Position numbers and translations under genes: made by a program. From NCBI RefSeq assembly GCF_000524195.1, contig NW_020170398.1:276819-340818 (forward strand): 64,000 bases of DNA. The letters run 5' to 3'. The stretch's first letter is position 1. The number at the start of each line of letters is the position of its first letter. The notes beneath the pieces were generated by a model, which was given only the letters and a program-made list of their open reading frames with translations, was not told the DNA's origin and ran no database searches. Shown here piece by piece: positions 44,501-56,700 of the stretch. This DNA comes from Echinococcus granulosus. Its lineage: Eukaryota > Platyhelminthes > Cestoda > Cyclophyllidea > Taeniidae.

Positions 44501-47500
44501 ACGAAGCTTTCCACGACTTTTATTTAAATTTCATGATAAAACCGTTTGTAGTTTTGTTATTTGAAAACAAGCAATTATTATACCAGCCAAAGTTGTTGCT
44601 ATGGCTTTTATAGCTTAACAACAATAGTACCAGCAATGCCATTTCATCAAATGCCTGATTACCCAAGCTGTCTCATCTCATGCGTTCTCAATTCGGGAGT
44701 TTGTTTGTAGGTCCTCACTTGCTAATAATCTTGCCTAATCTTTCCCACATACCAGCTTGATGGGGTTCTAAGGATGAGGGATACGTCTATGTAGATTGAA
44801 GACCCGTTCCATTCCCCCTATAATTTGTTTTTTAAGCATTTTTCCAGTCCACACTTGTTTCGGTTCCTATTTTGGTCAAGTCAAATTGCCAAATTTGAGT
44901 GCAATATTTTTTCTGAAATACTATTAATTGAAGTAATCGTAATTTCTGAATATCGGATTTTGATTTGATAGTTGTCTTAGACTTGCAAATTTCTAACCTT
45001 CATCCTCATTTTACCGCCTTAATAACTCGTTTTACATCTGGCTTTTTGGAAGACTTGATGAAAAGGCATACATTGTTTCATCAGTCCAGAACAATGTTGA
45101 CGGCCACAGGGTCTACCTCAAACACAATTACTCGAGGTTTATCTATCTAGTAGTTTACATCAGTGCCTAACGGTTGTGTTTCACCCAGTCTCTGCCCTAA
45201 TGGCTCGAGATGAAGCTCCTGCCATTAGTTAATTTTATCGTCTTCGACTACAAATGGATGTTTACCATCCCATTTCCACTCATTTTCGTTAATTTTGGCA
45301 ATAAAAGGTGATCATCTTCTTGACGGTTTACTGTAGCCAAATGCTAATTTTGCTAACGTTAATTCCAGTCAGATCAGATTTTACCTCACAAATCTCATTC
45401 CTTTTTTCTCCTCAATTTTAGTTTATAGTTTAATATAGCCACCTAATTTTACATGCACAGAGAAATCCTTGTTTGAGAAATTTGATTAAAATCAAAAGGA
45501 ATCTTAATTTTGATCAGATAATATCATTAGTAGAAATTAATTACCATTAACCCCTACTTTAAAAGTACCTATTTTGAATGCCTACAGCCTTACACTGGGG
45601 ATAAAAGCAGTAATAGTTTAACCCACCCCATTTATGGATTAAGTTGTCTAGGTAGAGCTTTATGCCAATCTTTTGGGAATCCAAATTGAGTTTTTTTTTA
45701 TGGTTACTCATCCCTGCGATGAGTCAAGTTGTATTTTCTCTCATCCGGCACAAGACGACTTGAATTTGTCTGAAATAATCACGAATGGCTGTCTGGCATT
45801 CTGTTTTAACCTGTTCACTCATCTTGATGTCAAGTGGGGGGGGGGGGGGCGGGAAACTCACAAAACTGCCTTCTGTCTTATCAGTTATCAGTTATGGTGA
45901 ATTTTAGAAGCCGGGTGGGTTTTTTGGTATTTGTGTTCCGTTGAAATGCAGCCCCTTTTGATGGGAGTTTTTTGTTAGAAAATAACGCTTAAATCCCACT
46001 TTAAAATTTCCTTGCCTGCTAGTGGAATTCGTACCCTTGAGATTTAGATGGTTAGGTAATCGGACGAGGACTCTTGTGAGAAGTGAAACCCATTAAGATT
46101 TGTTTGTTTTATAGTTTTTCGGTCCTGTGATGAGTGCAAGCTTCCGGTTTATTCGTTCAGCAAATATCAAATGTGGCATCATTATCATTGCCAACTGAGT
46201 ACATTAAATACAATCAAAATGGGCACCTTTTAGTCCCCTTTTTTTGCACTTAGGAGAGCATGTTAAACGGACGCATTCCACCCAAGGGAATGGTTGAGGG
46301 TTTTTCATTGGGGATTGGTGCCAGCGGCTCCTTCTTTCCCGTCCATGTGAAGCTGCCTATTGTAGCGTACTTCTTTCAACTCTCGGACGATGGCAACACA
46401 CCCTCGCCTTATCTCGGTCATGTAGACCTCACTGGTCTTTCCAACAAACGTGGCTACCACGTGCCTCATAAGGGGTTGATACAGGTTTGTCTTTGCTATA
46501 CAACTGTCTTGTCTGATACCTACCTTGATTGATCTGTGATGTTTCTTTCCCCGCCAAAGCGCATTTTCTCGTCCCGAAATCAACTGGGCTCGGTGTTAGA
46601 TTATTGCATTCATTCTTCTACACTATCGCTAGTTATTGTAAAGTGCTCTACTAGTACTAATTTGGTTTGCTATGTGGAGACCAAGGCCACGCAGGTGGCA
46701 AGTAAATGGTGCAGCTTGTCGAGTGGATTGGCACCAGCCCCTGACCCATATCCGTCCACCGAGTTGTTCCTGGCACAACGGTCGTTAAGTAGCTCTATTA
46801 TCAACGTACAGAGAGGATGAGAGACTAGTGCAACTGACGTGGGGGAAGAAATATGGAATAATAGCAAATAAAACAAAAATTTGCATCTAGGTGGTCGTAT
46901 AGAGGTCGCTTATGGATGTTCGACAAACCTGCAAATAGGGACTTTCAAATGCTGGTAGACTTTAGTAATTACCGTAGCACCGTTTGCTACTTATTAACAT
47001 CTCCAGTTGGAAACTCTGAAAAGTGCGCATTCTGTGGGCAAATCCTGCATCTGTCTGCTACGGAGTTGTGATGAGGTGAAAAATAGTATGCTTAGTGTGT
47101 CATGTGATGGGATGGGCGCGGAAGGTTGCAAAAGTACTACATATTTCATTATTTAAAGTGAGCAAAGTGTGGAGGTGCATTTATGTCATGAATTGTTTCC
47201 AAGACCTTGTCCCTTAGCCCTGTCAACCTAATGGTGTGGGTGCTAATGCGTGATAGTGCAGATATTTACGCAGCAAAAACGATAAAATGGGATCGTCCCT
47301 TTTCTCGTTTCATGTGGCGTTCGTTGATTTTTAACAGCCAGTGATTTGTCTGCAGTTTTTTTCGGTACAGTGATAAAGAGAGCTAACTCAAACATAAATA
47401 AATGGGGTTTTGAGACTGGGTAGTGGTGAATGTAGCCCTTAAAATGTACTCGGAATAGAATTTTTTCATTTTATTTTAATCAGGATTATTTGGCTTTAGG

Positions 47501-49994
47501 AAATTATCGCCTTTTAATGGGTGCAGAATCAGGCGAATTGTAGTTTAATTAGCTTATAGCAAAAAGGAGATAACGGAGGGTGTTCTTGAGGACTCTAATT
47601 CGAAGGTACGAGGTAATTATGATGGAATGAATCTTATTTTTAGTGTAGATTTAACGAAAATTTTTAACTAGCTTGAAAATACCCCGTCTCCTTACAAATT
47701 TTGATTCAAGTGAAAGCGGGGAGTGTAGCTTTTAAAACTTTTCCAAGAATTACACAAAGTCCTATTCAAAAAAGAACAAATCCGATGAGATGTGAAGATT
47801 TCTGCCAGTTTATTTTAGGGAATCAGAGACAGAATCGCATTAACAGTATGCGAAAGTGGTGAAGACAATTTTAGTTGCTGTATTAATATTATTAATTAAA
47901 CGCAATATTTACTTGCGTGTTTGCTGCCGGGAAATGTCATTGAAGGGCGTATCTTATTGCAAAATATGTTTATGAATGAAAATATCTAATTTGTATTCAG
48001 GGTTATAAAGTAGTACATAATATTATCATGCTGAATGGTAGGCCTGAATCCAGCTATCCATTTCTCCACAGGTTTCCAACACATTTTCTTTAGTGATGTA
48101 TCTACTGTCCTATTTCATTCTTGGAGGCCTTTTGCCATGTTACTGGTAATGCTGTTCACACACAATGTAGTATGCCACTTTGAGGCACATGGGAAAGGTA
48201 GCTGCGTGGCTACGAAATCTCACTTCTCACATACTCTCTCACCCTGAATTGTGAGATGTGTACTTGGTATTCAAACGGCATCTCTATGTGCTTCTTCAAT
48301 AATCCATCCGAACTTTGTAATGACGTACTTATTCATATGGAGAGCAAGATATAAGGGGTGTAATCTAAGAGACTTCTTTTTCGATTTGCAGTTGACTCTC
48401 TTTAACCCATCCCACTCTGTGATGAAGATGTTTGTAATCGAGTATAACCTAGAGGACATGCCTGCAAATAGTCAGACGTTTTTGCGACAGCGGACGGTCT
48501 ACATGCCCACTTCTGGAGACGATGAAGCTGATCCTATGTCCAACGTGTCCTCCGACTTGGTGTCGTGCGTGTTGAAGGGCAAGGTGGAGAGTCTGGAACA
48601 GCGCCAACTTTCCCCTCTCAGCTCCACCCCAGGCCCATTACCCATCTTTCTTCGCTACTTAGTTCATCTACGGTGAGTCTCCCACCAAATTCGATTTCTT
48701 CCCTGAAAATGCAAATAAAGACTATCGGAAAGTGATTCCAACCATCGCTCCTTGGGCAACTCATTTCCATTCAACGGTCCTTGCAACCCCCAAAGTGAAC
48801 TTCGAATTCGTCTACATGAAGTAACTTTTTTATAACTGTCAGTAATGAGAGGGTGATGTTGGTGCTATTTTTACTCCTCGTTTCCCTTTGTGATTGAATT
48901 CCCGCCTTACCATAAAATCCCGATTGGTTTTTTTAGTTAATACTGGTCAAAATGTCGACAAAGACTGCTTTTTTGGCTGTGTAAAAGCCCTTTGGAATTT
49001 GTTCGAGTTTTATACAACCTTATTTATTCTCAAACAAGCTAGACCACATTTTTCTGATTGATCAACTGCCTCTGCGATGCGTATTTTTCCCCCAAGTTGT
49101 AACAACTCTTTACCTCCATAGTAGCATGATAAAGAGCTAAGTGTTAGGGGTAGAAGTCTAAACACCCGTATGGCCCACTCACCATGTCGTGAATCGAGGT
49201 AGCTTAAATCCGCCCACACCCATTTCCAGGCTTTAGTTGATTCATCATGGTAGTGATTGCATTTAGACATTCCCCCGTTCTCCAGTCGTCGTAACGAAGC
49301 GCCCATTAATAATTGAGGGATTTAGGAGATGGAATACTACCATCACATCAATCATACGAGATGATGGGGATTAATTTGCCATTTCGGCGGCACACCTGTC
49401 CACGGATAATCGTATGACAGAATGCCACTCTCCTTGGTGTAATTTACGCAAAAGTTTCGCAGTCATCCATTTCAAGGTAACAGTTCACATTGTCAATCTG
49501 CGAGGGCATTAATATGACAAACTCTCGTTCCTTACGAATTTCCCTTGTGCTCATTATTTTGGAAAAGTGGAAGTTATCTCTGCGGTTTTCATGACTTTCC
49601 AGTAATTAGGGTATTGAATCAGCTCACCAAAATCCCCATTTCCTACTGTTTTTTGGTGTAAGTGATAGCATGGCAGAGATAATACATGAGTGGTCTCAGA
49701 AGGGTAGACGGGATTGAGCAAACTCAATTGGGTTTACCTTCGTTTCATTTTTATCCCTTCACTCTATGATTGAATGCAAACTTTTACTGTCAAACTGTTG
49801 AGGTGGCCTACTGCTTCTGCTCTTCCTCTGGCAGATTTCATACAACAAAGTCGAATAACCTTTATCTGCACACGGATATTCGCCTCATTTTTGCGCGCGA
49901 CACCTTCGAATTTGATCCACGCGTGACTACTTACCGAATGCACTCCTTCATTGACGGCCCCAAAAATCCGCGCTTTTCACCGAAAACCTGCTAA
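38557..49994 (+). CDS. ATOS: Atos homologue (FAM214/ATOSA-ATOSB family)
   Basis: Atos proteins are nuclear transcription regulators; the fly member, Atossa, controls metabolic genes in macrophages. Exons: 38557-38682 (donor uncertain), 38804-38985, 39089-39235, 39335-40121, 40236-40309, 40869-41085, 46254-46484, 48392-48672, 49835-49994. Exons two to nine add to 693 codons with every phase consistent, and the total is about 734 residues. The N-terminal half includes EFLLLPISRLG and LMERWIIQFLPKR, like the family's conserved opening, then a long Ser/Thr-rich region and a basic patch (LKRRSSRRGR). The C-terminal signature is strong: LLINFEESMLNGR, IGASGSFFPVHVKLP, SPYLGHVDL, GLIQLTLFNPSHSVMKMFV, DMPANSQTFLRQRT, IFLRYLVHLRF, and a last exon ending NPRFSPK. 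A 5.2 kb intron separates the basic patch from the conserved core. An alternative in-frame donor exists near 39163. Confidence 0.92.
41743..42070 (+). repeat. Dispersed repeat family C, copy in Atos intron
   Basis: About 330 bp shared with 54800-55145 in the same orientation and with 35935-36180 inverted. It begins with CAGTCAGTTAGTCAGC-type tetramers and ends with GGTTCTGAACGTAATACATC. It has no open frame of note; it could be a non-autonomous element (SINE- or MITE-like), but terminal repeats were not identified. Confidence 0.8.
45836..45849 (+). repeat. Homopolymer run of 14 G
   Basis: Fourteen consecutive G followed by CGGG, in the large Atos intron. Such a run can adopt unusual DNA structure and is prone to sequencing length error. 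Confidence 0.95.
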
Positions 49995-52630
49995 CTGTTC
50001 GCGCACTTGCGTGCAAGCGCGCATTTATAGGCGCAGTCTTTCTCAAGATTGTAGAATGAACCCGTGGCAGTACTACCACACAGTGAGATGCAAAGGAACA
50101 CCGCCTTTTGCCGCCATTCAAGCTCCTCAACGCATCAGCTGTGTTTGCAATGGGTAGTTCTACTTACATCCCCCACTGTTCTTTGTACATATTTGTGAAT
50201 TGTTCTTCCTGGTTACTCATTTATTAACTTTTACAGGGTGGGCATGTGTATGGACACCCAATTCTGCGTTGTCTATAAAAGGGCATGGCTAGAATAATTT
50301 TTACGCTTTGGTCGTGACTGAGTGGGTGCACTTGAAGTTTTTTAAATCCAGTTTTAAAGTAACAGCATGCAGCTGAGATGGTTCATGAAAGTTGTATTTG
50401 CTGAGCTGGTTTCCATAATACAAACAGGAAATTAAACACCTGGTAGTGGGTGCCAACCAATCAGACCACGCAGAAACGCTCCGAATGACCTTCAGAAGTG
50501 CGCGTGTTTCGGTACACTGGTTATTGCGAAGATATGGTTCGGGTCCTTTGCCATCAAGGCATTCAATCATCCGTTAACTTCGTCCTGTACCTCACAAGTG
50601 TCTCAGCTCATTTCATCTTCCATGTTTGAAAGATGTATGCTGCCTTATTTACAGATAAGTGGAATTGTAAACATGCTTGTAAAAGCATTCAAAACAGTAG
50701 TCGCTTTGACCTGAAAAACTGCTGGAAGAAGCCTGCAATCGTGTAGTTGAAGGTCTCTTTCATTTATGCGTAACCAGTACTTGCAACTGTTATCTAACTC
50801 ATACTTTACCAACGAAGACTTTGAATCGAATGCACGAGTAGATTATGTGAGCCCAACTTCGCTTATATGATAGTCAAGCGAAAAATGGTAGGTAGAACTT
50901 GTTTAACAAACATATTTTCGGACCAAACCTTGCACAAAGGAAGTAAGTATTTAATGCAATACTTTGCTTTATGTACACAGTTAACTATACACTTGGCGGC
51001 CTGGTTTTTGGTCCATCCCTGTGGCCACTCAGCCCCTCTGCAAGGTATTAATAAGTCTCCTCCATACGATTATGGGCTATTGTCTTAAGAAAAGATTAGG
51101 GCCCCGCATTGGTGCCAGTGGTAGCCTAATTTCTATAGCTAATTAACAAGTCTCAACGTCATAGAAGAAGGGCATCAACCACAGAGGAGTTGGGTTCTCG
51201 AAGCCACATTCCCCTTTGGGACTCCACCCAATCCTATGGCCCGCAGAAGAAATTAACAAATGCTGCAATACCAAAGTTGAATTATCTGAAAATGATCATT
51301 ATGGACACGGCTACAGTGATAATATGAGGATGCGTGAAAAAAAAATATTACTTCCTCCGACTCTATAGTAGCCTTTGAAATTCAGACAGGCAGTTAAGTA
51401 GCTCTGGAATAGCGGCAGGGAATAATTGAAGAATATTCTCTACGTGTAGCAACTACTGGGTTTCAATGAATAGCCCCAATTTTCGGTAAATATTCCTGTG
51501 ATTAGCCAGTGGCATACAAAATGAGCTCATTGTAGAGCTTCATCCAGTCTTGACCAGTGGTAATACAGCAAATCTAGGCAAAAATTGCTTTTGACACATC
51601 ACCATTGGCGAGACGCGTCACTGAAGTTGGGCCCAAAATTTAACGACTACCGACCACATTGCAATGGAGAGAAGTGAGAAGTCGGAGACGACGCAGAAAG
51701 GATGAGGGCCAGGTAAAAGACTGATTCCGTTTCAATTATCGTTACCTGTACGGGCTCTTCTGACTGGTTTGGTCTCCCACCCTCCCTGAATGATAACATT
51801 GGCATATTATCAGTAAATATCTTGTGCATATTCTGACACATACTGATATTCCTCATGACATCTTCCTAGATAACTTGAAATGATGGTACTTACTAAATCA
51901 CTGTCACTGTCATTACCAGAGGTCGGACTGGATTTCCACAGTAGTGTAGCCTTTTAGCTCTTGCTTTTACAGTCATTTGAAGCTATCGTGTATCTCGACT
52001 TCTAAGACTGATTTTGCGAGACACTTTCGACAAAATTAATGCAATAATAAGGCCGATTTTTAATATATTAATGCATCTCACAATGCTGCAAAAAGTGTTG
52101 GCTAATAAAATTACAAATTGGCAGCAAACACTTTACAACATCAGTTGTAGTTAGCGCCCACGAAACTAATCTCTAATAATAACAGGTGACAAGATGGATG
52201 ACTAGTCTTTCGTTAAAAGATACTTGCAACCGCTTAAGTGCGCATAATATGCTTGTTTGTGCTTGAATTTATGAAATCCCGACCAATTTTACTTGGTAAT
52301 GTTTTGAACCGCTTTGAGTTATCCATGTAAACATTCCAATGCCAATTCTGTTACGCTACTGCATAACTGCTGAAAGTCTGGGAGCTAGAAAAACGCATAA
52401 ATGCATGTATAATGTGAAAATAAAACGATCTAAGTGAAAAAGTCAAATGAAGGGACCTATGAAGTAGTAAATAGTCTTAGGTACTTGTTGCAACCACACG
52501 CTAGTTAAACCAACAATGATGTAAAAGCCAGGAATGCATCCTTAATGTTAAAATCATTTAATGAAGCAATAATACCCTTAATAATCTCTACCTTCAAACT
52601 AGAAGAGGGCTTTTAAAATTGTAGACATAG
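49995..52630. other. Atos 3' flank, no gene seen
   Basis: Contains the Atos 3' UTR and AT-rich intergenic DNA. No canonical polyadenylation hexamer is obvious in the first 200 bp after the stop. No exon, RNA gene or family A/B/C repeat is recognised before 52631. Confidence 0.4.
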
Positions 52631-52822
52631 TGTAATACATTGGTTGCTTGTTTAACGATCGGTATCGTTAAAGGACCACTTTGTCTTGTTCATTGTATTT
52701 AGTCGGGTGGGCTGGCCTCCGGACCATGTCTTTGTCCCTAATGCCTTCCCTTTGTCGAATACGTATATTCTATCCCAGTATTATGTCTTCTTTTGTCTAT
52801 GAGGAAGTCTCGGGTCCCCACA
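52631..52822 (+). repeat. 5' LTR of family A element
   Basis: Starts TGTAATACATTGG and ends GGGTCCCCACA. Aligns along its length with 53558-53749, although clearly more diverged than the two family B LTRs are from each other. Confidence 0.85.
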
Positions 52823-53557
52823 TTGGTGGCAGCGGAATGCGAATCCGATCTTAAAGGACATATATCCTGATTTCTGCTGCTAGGTGATGAATCTTAGCGG
52901 GGCGGAAGAAGCACGTATGCTACGAATGGGAGAATCGACGATGACCCCAAACGGAAGGGCTGAAATTGATGTCTACCTTCGGCAACTACCCCAGTCACTT
53001 GTTCTACTGGAAAGCTATTAACAACTGAAGCGATACTAGCCGTGAATCATCTGGGAGTTTCGTTACAGAATTTCCCTACCGTTACCTGCACAGAGCTGTT
53101 GATACAGTGAACTAGCGATACCTCCCCCATTTTCCTACCAGCTGCTTAGAGCCCGGATAGATGCGACTGGGCAGATCTGAAGTGGGACCAACGTGAGAAG
53201 AAGGAACAGACACGAAACTCTTCCCCCATGGACCTGTGTTAAATCCCATCCCTCCTCACACAAATCTGTATTTAGGCTAGTGTTCCTACGTCTATCCATG
53301 AACACGCATGATGGCCGGCACAGTTCCCCGTTCCCCAATCCACTTCTCAAACCGGAGGAAACTTTAGATGTAGTAGAATTGCCAAGAGGGATTAGTGACG
53401 TTGCGGTGAAGTATCTCCTTATTTGCATGGAGATTTGATGAGTGGTATGGCGGGCTCGTGGGTATTTCCTCACAACACCGACTACGTTGTGATGACTTAC
53501 GCGGGGGTTTGAGAAAAGGGAGTGTCGTGGATGACGCTGAAAAGAGGAGAAGAACTA

Positions 53558-53749
53558 TGTAATACCTTGGCTGTTTGTTTAACAGTCGGTTTTGGTACAG
53601 AGCCACCTTTGACTTGGCCATTGTATCGCACCAGGTGGGCTAGCCTTTGGGCCATGCCAGTAGCCCTAATACCTACTGTATGTCGAGCATCCATATTCTG
53701 TCCAAGTATTATGCCTTCTTTCGTCTTTGGGAAATCTCGGGGCGCTGCA
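53558..53749 (+). repeat. 3' LTR of family A element
   Basis: Starts TGTAATACCTTGG and ends GGGGCGCTGCA, directly after the purine tract. Shares the block GGGCTAGCCTTTGGGCCATG with the other copies in slightly varied form. Confidence 0.87.
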
Positions 53750-56700
53750 ACAGGATGTTATGCTGCACGTGATGATAAATTGCAAGGTGTATTCAGCTAC
53801 GGATAGCCCGCACACGCGTCGAGGATCCTACAGGAACACTTAATTGGGATTGCAAGCAATTGTAGTGGTGCGTATGTGGTTGTAAAAGCATGAAGTGACT
53901 AAGTTTCTTGTGTACGAGGGAATGAAACCCATGGGTATCAACTTGTACGGAAGACTTTAATGCGCTGTTTCTGTGCTGGTGAAATTCTAGGTGCCAGTAA
54001 AAAAATTGAACAGCGTAACCATTTTAAAGACGTCGTGCATCTGTCAGTCGTGGACACCCTGGCTCGCGGCAATCAGCCATCACTCCCTCTGGCCGCCTAA
54101 TTGGCCGATCCCCAAGGGAAGAATCTTTCTCTGGGCAGGGTGAGTACACTCGTCATTCAAGATTATCTGTAATTTCGGCTGTCGCTTAAATCTTTTCAAG
54201 AATTAGTTGAATAGTCAGTCAATGCATAAATGCAGCTGAGGTCTGGTTTAAAAAGCAAGTGGGTCAAGTGGCATTCTTAAAACTAATCACATTGCAATAT
54301 GATGTTTTGCAATTTTTAGAATAAAAAATGATAAAACTGAAGTAATCTTTTAAAAGGGCACAATTTAAACATGAGCACTATAGTTATTTGCAACAATTGT
54401 TATATATATAAGTTATGGCAATGACGCTTCGGTATCCCAGTTAAAGTACGTCTTTATATCAATGCCTTACCTATTCACACCAAGACAGTGTTATGTTAGT
54501 CCAACATCCACAATCCTAGTAGATTGTAATGTTTGTATAAATAAATACCAACGGAAAATTCAGCTCCAAAATCATTACTGAATATAATACAAGGCGTAGG
54601 AATTCACTAATATAGGGTGACACATTAAAACCGGTGTAGTTTCAAAACCGCAAGTAAATAACTGAAGAAAGCTTCTTAGCATTAATTCCTAGAATAGAGA
54701 CAATCAACTGTATCTATCTGCACATCAATTATTCCATAACGATGAAGTTGCGCGTGCTTCGGAAGTATGGAGTGAGTGGGGTGGGCGGTGAGTAGGCCAT
54801 TTCTGTCCATTTCCAGTCAGCCAGTCAGCCAGTCAGTCAGTAAACAATTAGTGATGCATGGTGGGGTGTTATAGAATACGCGAAGAAGGTGGAGAACATA
54901 CCCATAGCCTGCAAATCTTATTGTTTACCATGCGTTAATACATGACACGAAAACGCGATCCGCCAAATAACACCCCTTCCCAGTTGGTGTAGGTGTCAAC
55001 CAATTGTCTCATCACCCACACGGTCAAACAAGACTGAAAGCTGATCAAGGCACCTTTATCTTCTATTATCACAATTGAGAATGATACGTAATTCTATTGT
55101 TTACGATTAGGAACGGAGGGCGCTTCTGAAAGTGGTACATCCAAATTTGAATGATTCAGCACCAGGACTACGTGCTGTCAATAATTTTTGGCCGGTATGC
55201 TCAATTAAATGTCACACACACCTGATGCAAATCTCGCTCCTGCACACTCAGAGTTGATTTGGGCTCGATTCTAGAAGCAACTAAGCTTAAATTTAGTGTG
55301 GAAACTAGTAGGCTACTCATTGTAGAGGATCCGTTTAAGACCGACGCGTATTCGTGCGTTAGGATGCATGTCAAGTTGTGACGAAGCATTACATCTAGAT
55401 ATACGAAAAATTGCATGTCCCTTTTCACTCACGCAAATGCCTTACAATACTTGTACATAGTATTTGAGTAAAGGCGAATATTTTACTGTGGTAAGCTAAA
55501 AATTCCTGCAAACACAGATGTGATGCCATGTTTGCATAGCCTGTCTAAAGCAGCGTTTTTTGCTTCACTAATGCACCGGCTGCTGCGGTGACAGTCAAAT
55601 GTACTAAAATCTCTTGCTTGACATCGTTGACCCCAGAGTTAGCGTGGGAGAGGTTATAAAGCAGAATAAATTCTTGGGGCATCTAAATTACCAACGCGCT
55701 AAATGGCTGAGTGACGTAGGTGGTGCAAGGAGGTTTCAATCGCAATGCTGTATGTCTAACACGCTCGCAACGACGGTCTTGAAGAAAAATTGATCAGCAC
55801 ATCCTAGATATTTTAAAATACATTGTAAATGACTTTGTAGGAATACAGCTATTACAATGAACATAAAAAGTAACTCTTTTCAGACCAAGAACACCTTGCA
55901 CCTACTTTGTTATTGCCTAAAACTGTAAGTTCAACTTGTTCAGGGTTCTTGACATGGTACACGTGCACCAAATGTGACTCTGATAAAGAAACAGTCATAG
56001 CGTTAGGCTAAATAGTATGGCAAATTTGCATCTCTGTGAGAAGATGATCACTTTTAGTGGTACTAGTGTACCGCCTGGAAAGTAATGAGCCTGACTTTAC
56101 AAAAGTAGCAATTGAGAGTAGAACGGAAAATTGGTAGGGGTCCTGCAGCAAAAGAACTTTTTCTGATTGTTTATGCGCAAAATTAAAAGGTACATGAGTC
56201 TACTAGAAAGTAAAAAATTCTGAACTGGCATTTAGGTGCCGTCTAATTATATCCATGCCCAGTTTTGAGCCTCTTCGTATCTAAGGCGGTAAGAGATCTT
56301 CAGTTTGTATCCTTTGATAGTAGTTTGAGGTTACCTTTTTTCTCGCTATGTTTTCTTGGAGTAGAATTTAATGAAATTGTAGAAATGCACTGCTGTGTAT
56401 CGACAGCAGCGCCTTCTTTCCTCGGGTATTTTGCTTCCACTCAGTTCAAAATAGTGCAGCCAATCAGATTCCAGTTCGGTGCCTGATTTTTCATTAAATG
56501 TGGTACAAAGCATTAGGGCCTAAATTTGAGTAATAATTTAACTATTTATAACCCATTTAGGAGTGTTTATTGTAACCCTCTGCTGCCTCAAAGTTGCAGG
56601 TTTTATGGGATAAGTTCGTCATCTCAGTTCAGATGTGTCGGTATTTGCGACTGAAATAATCATCCTATTTCAGGGCCCTGATTAACCTAAAAATATGGTA

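Larger units (their letters stand above)
41086..46253 (+). other. Large Atos intron
   Basis: Intron of 5.2 kb with a GTAAGT donor directly after the codons for NFE and a TGCACTTAG acceptor. It contains repeat family C (41743-42070) and a run of 14 G at 45836-45849. The remaining open frames on both strands are short and unrelated to known families. Later introns 46485-48391 and 48673-49834 also hold nothing recognisable. Confidence 0.8.
52631..53749 (+). mobile_element. Family A LTR element with both LTRs, internally deleted
   Basis: The 5' LTR is 52631-52822 (192 bp) and the 3' LTR 53558-53749 (192 bp). A primer-binding site TTGGTGGCAGCGGA follows the first, and a purine tract AAAAGAGGAGAAGAA precedes the second. 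The 0.7 kb interior starts with a gag-like frame (MTPNGRAEIDVYLRQLPQSL) and then jumps to unidentified sequence; no protease, polymerase or integrase motif is present. The flanks are ATAG and ACAG, a possible 4-bp duplication with one change. The copy is defective, and it best defines the ends of the family hidden by the two N gaps. Confidence 0.87.

Noticed and set aside
54814..54840. CAGTCAGC array considered as a CRISPR-like or microsatellite feature of its own
   Set aside because: The host is eukaryotic and the array is the start of repeat family C, only a few units long.
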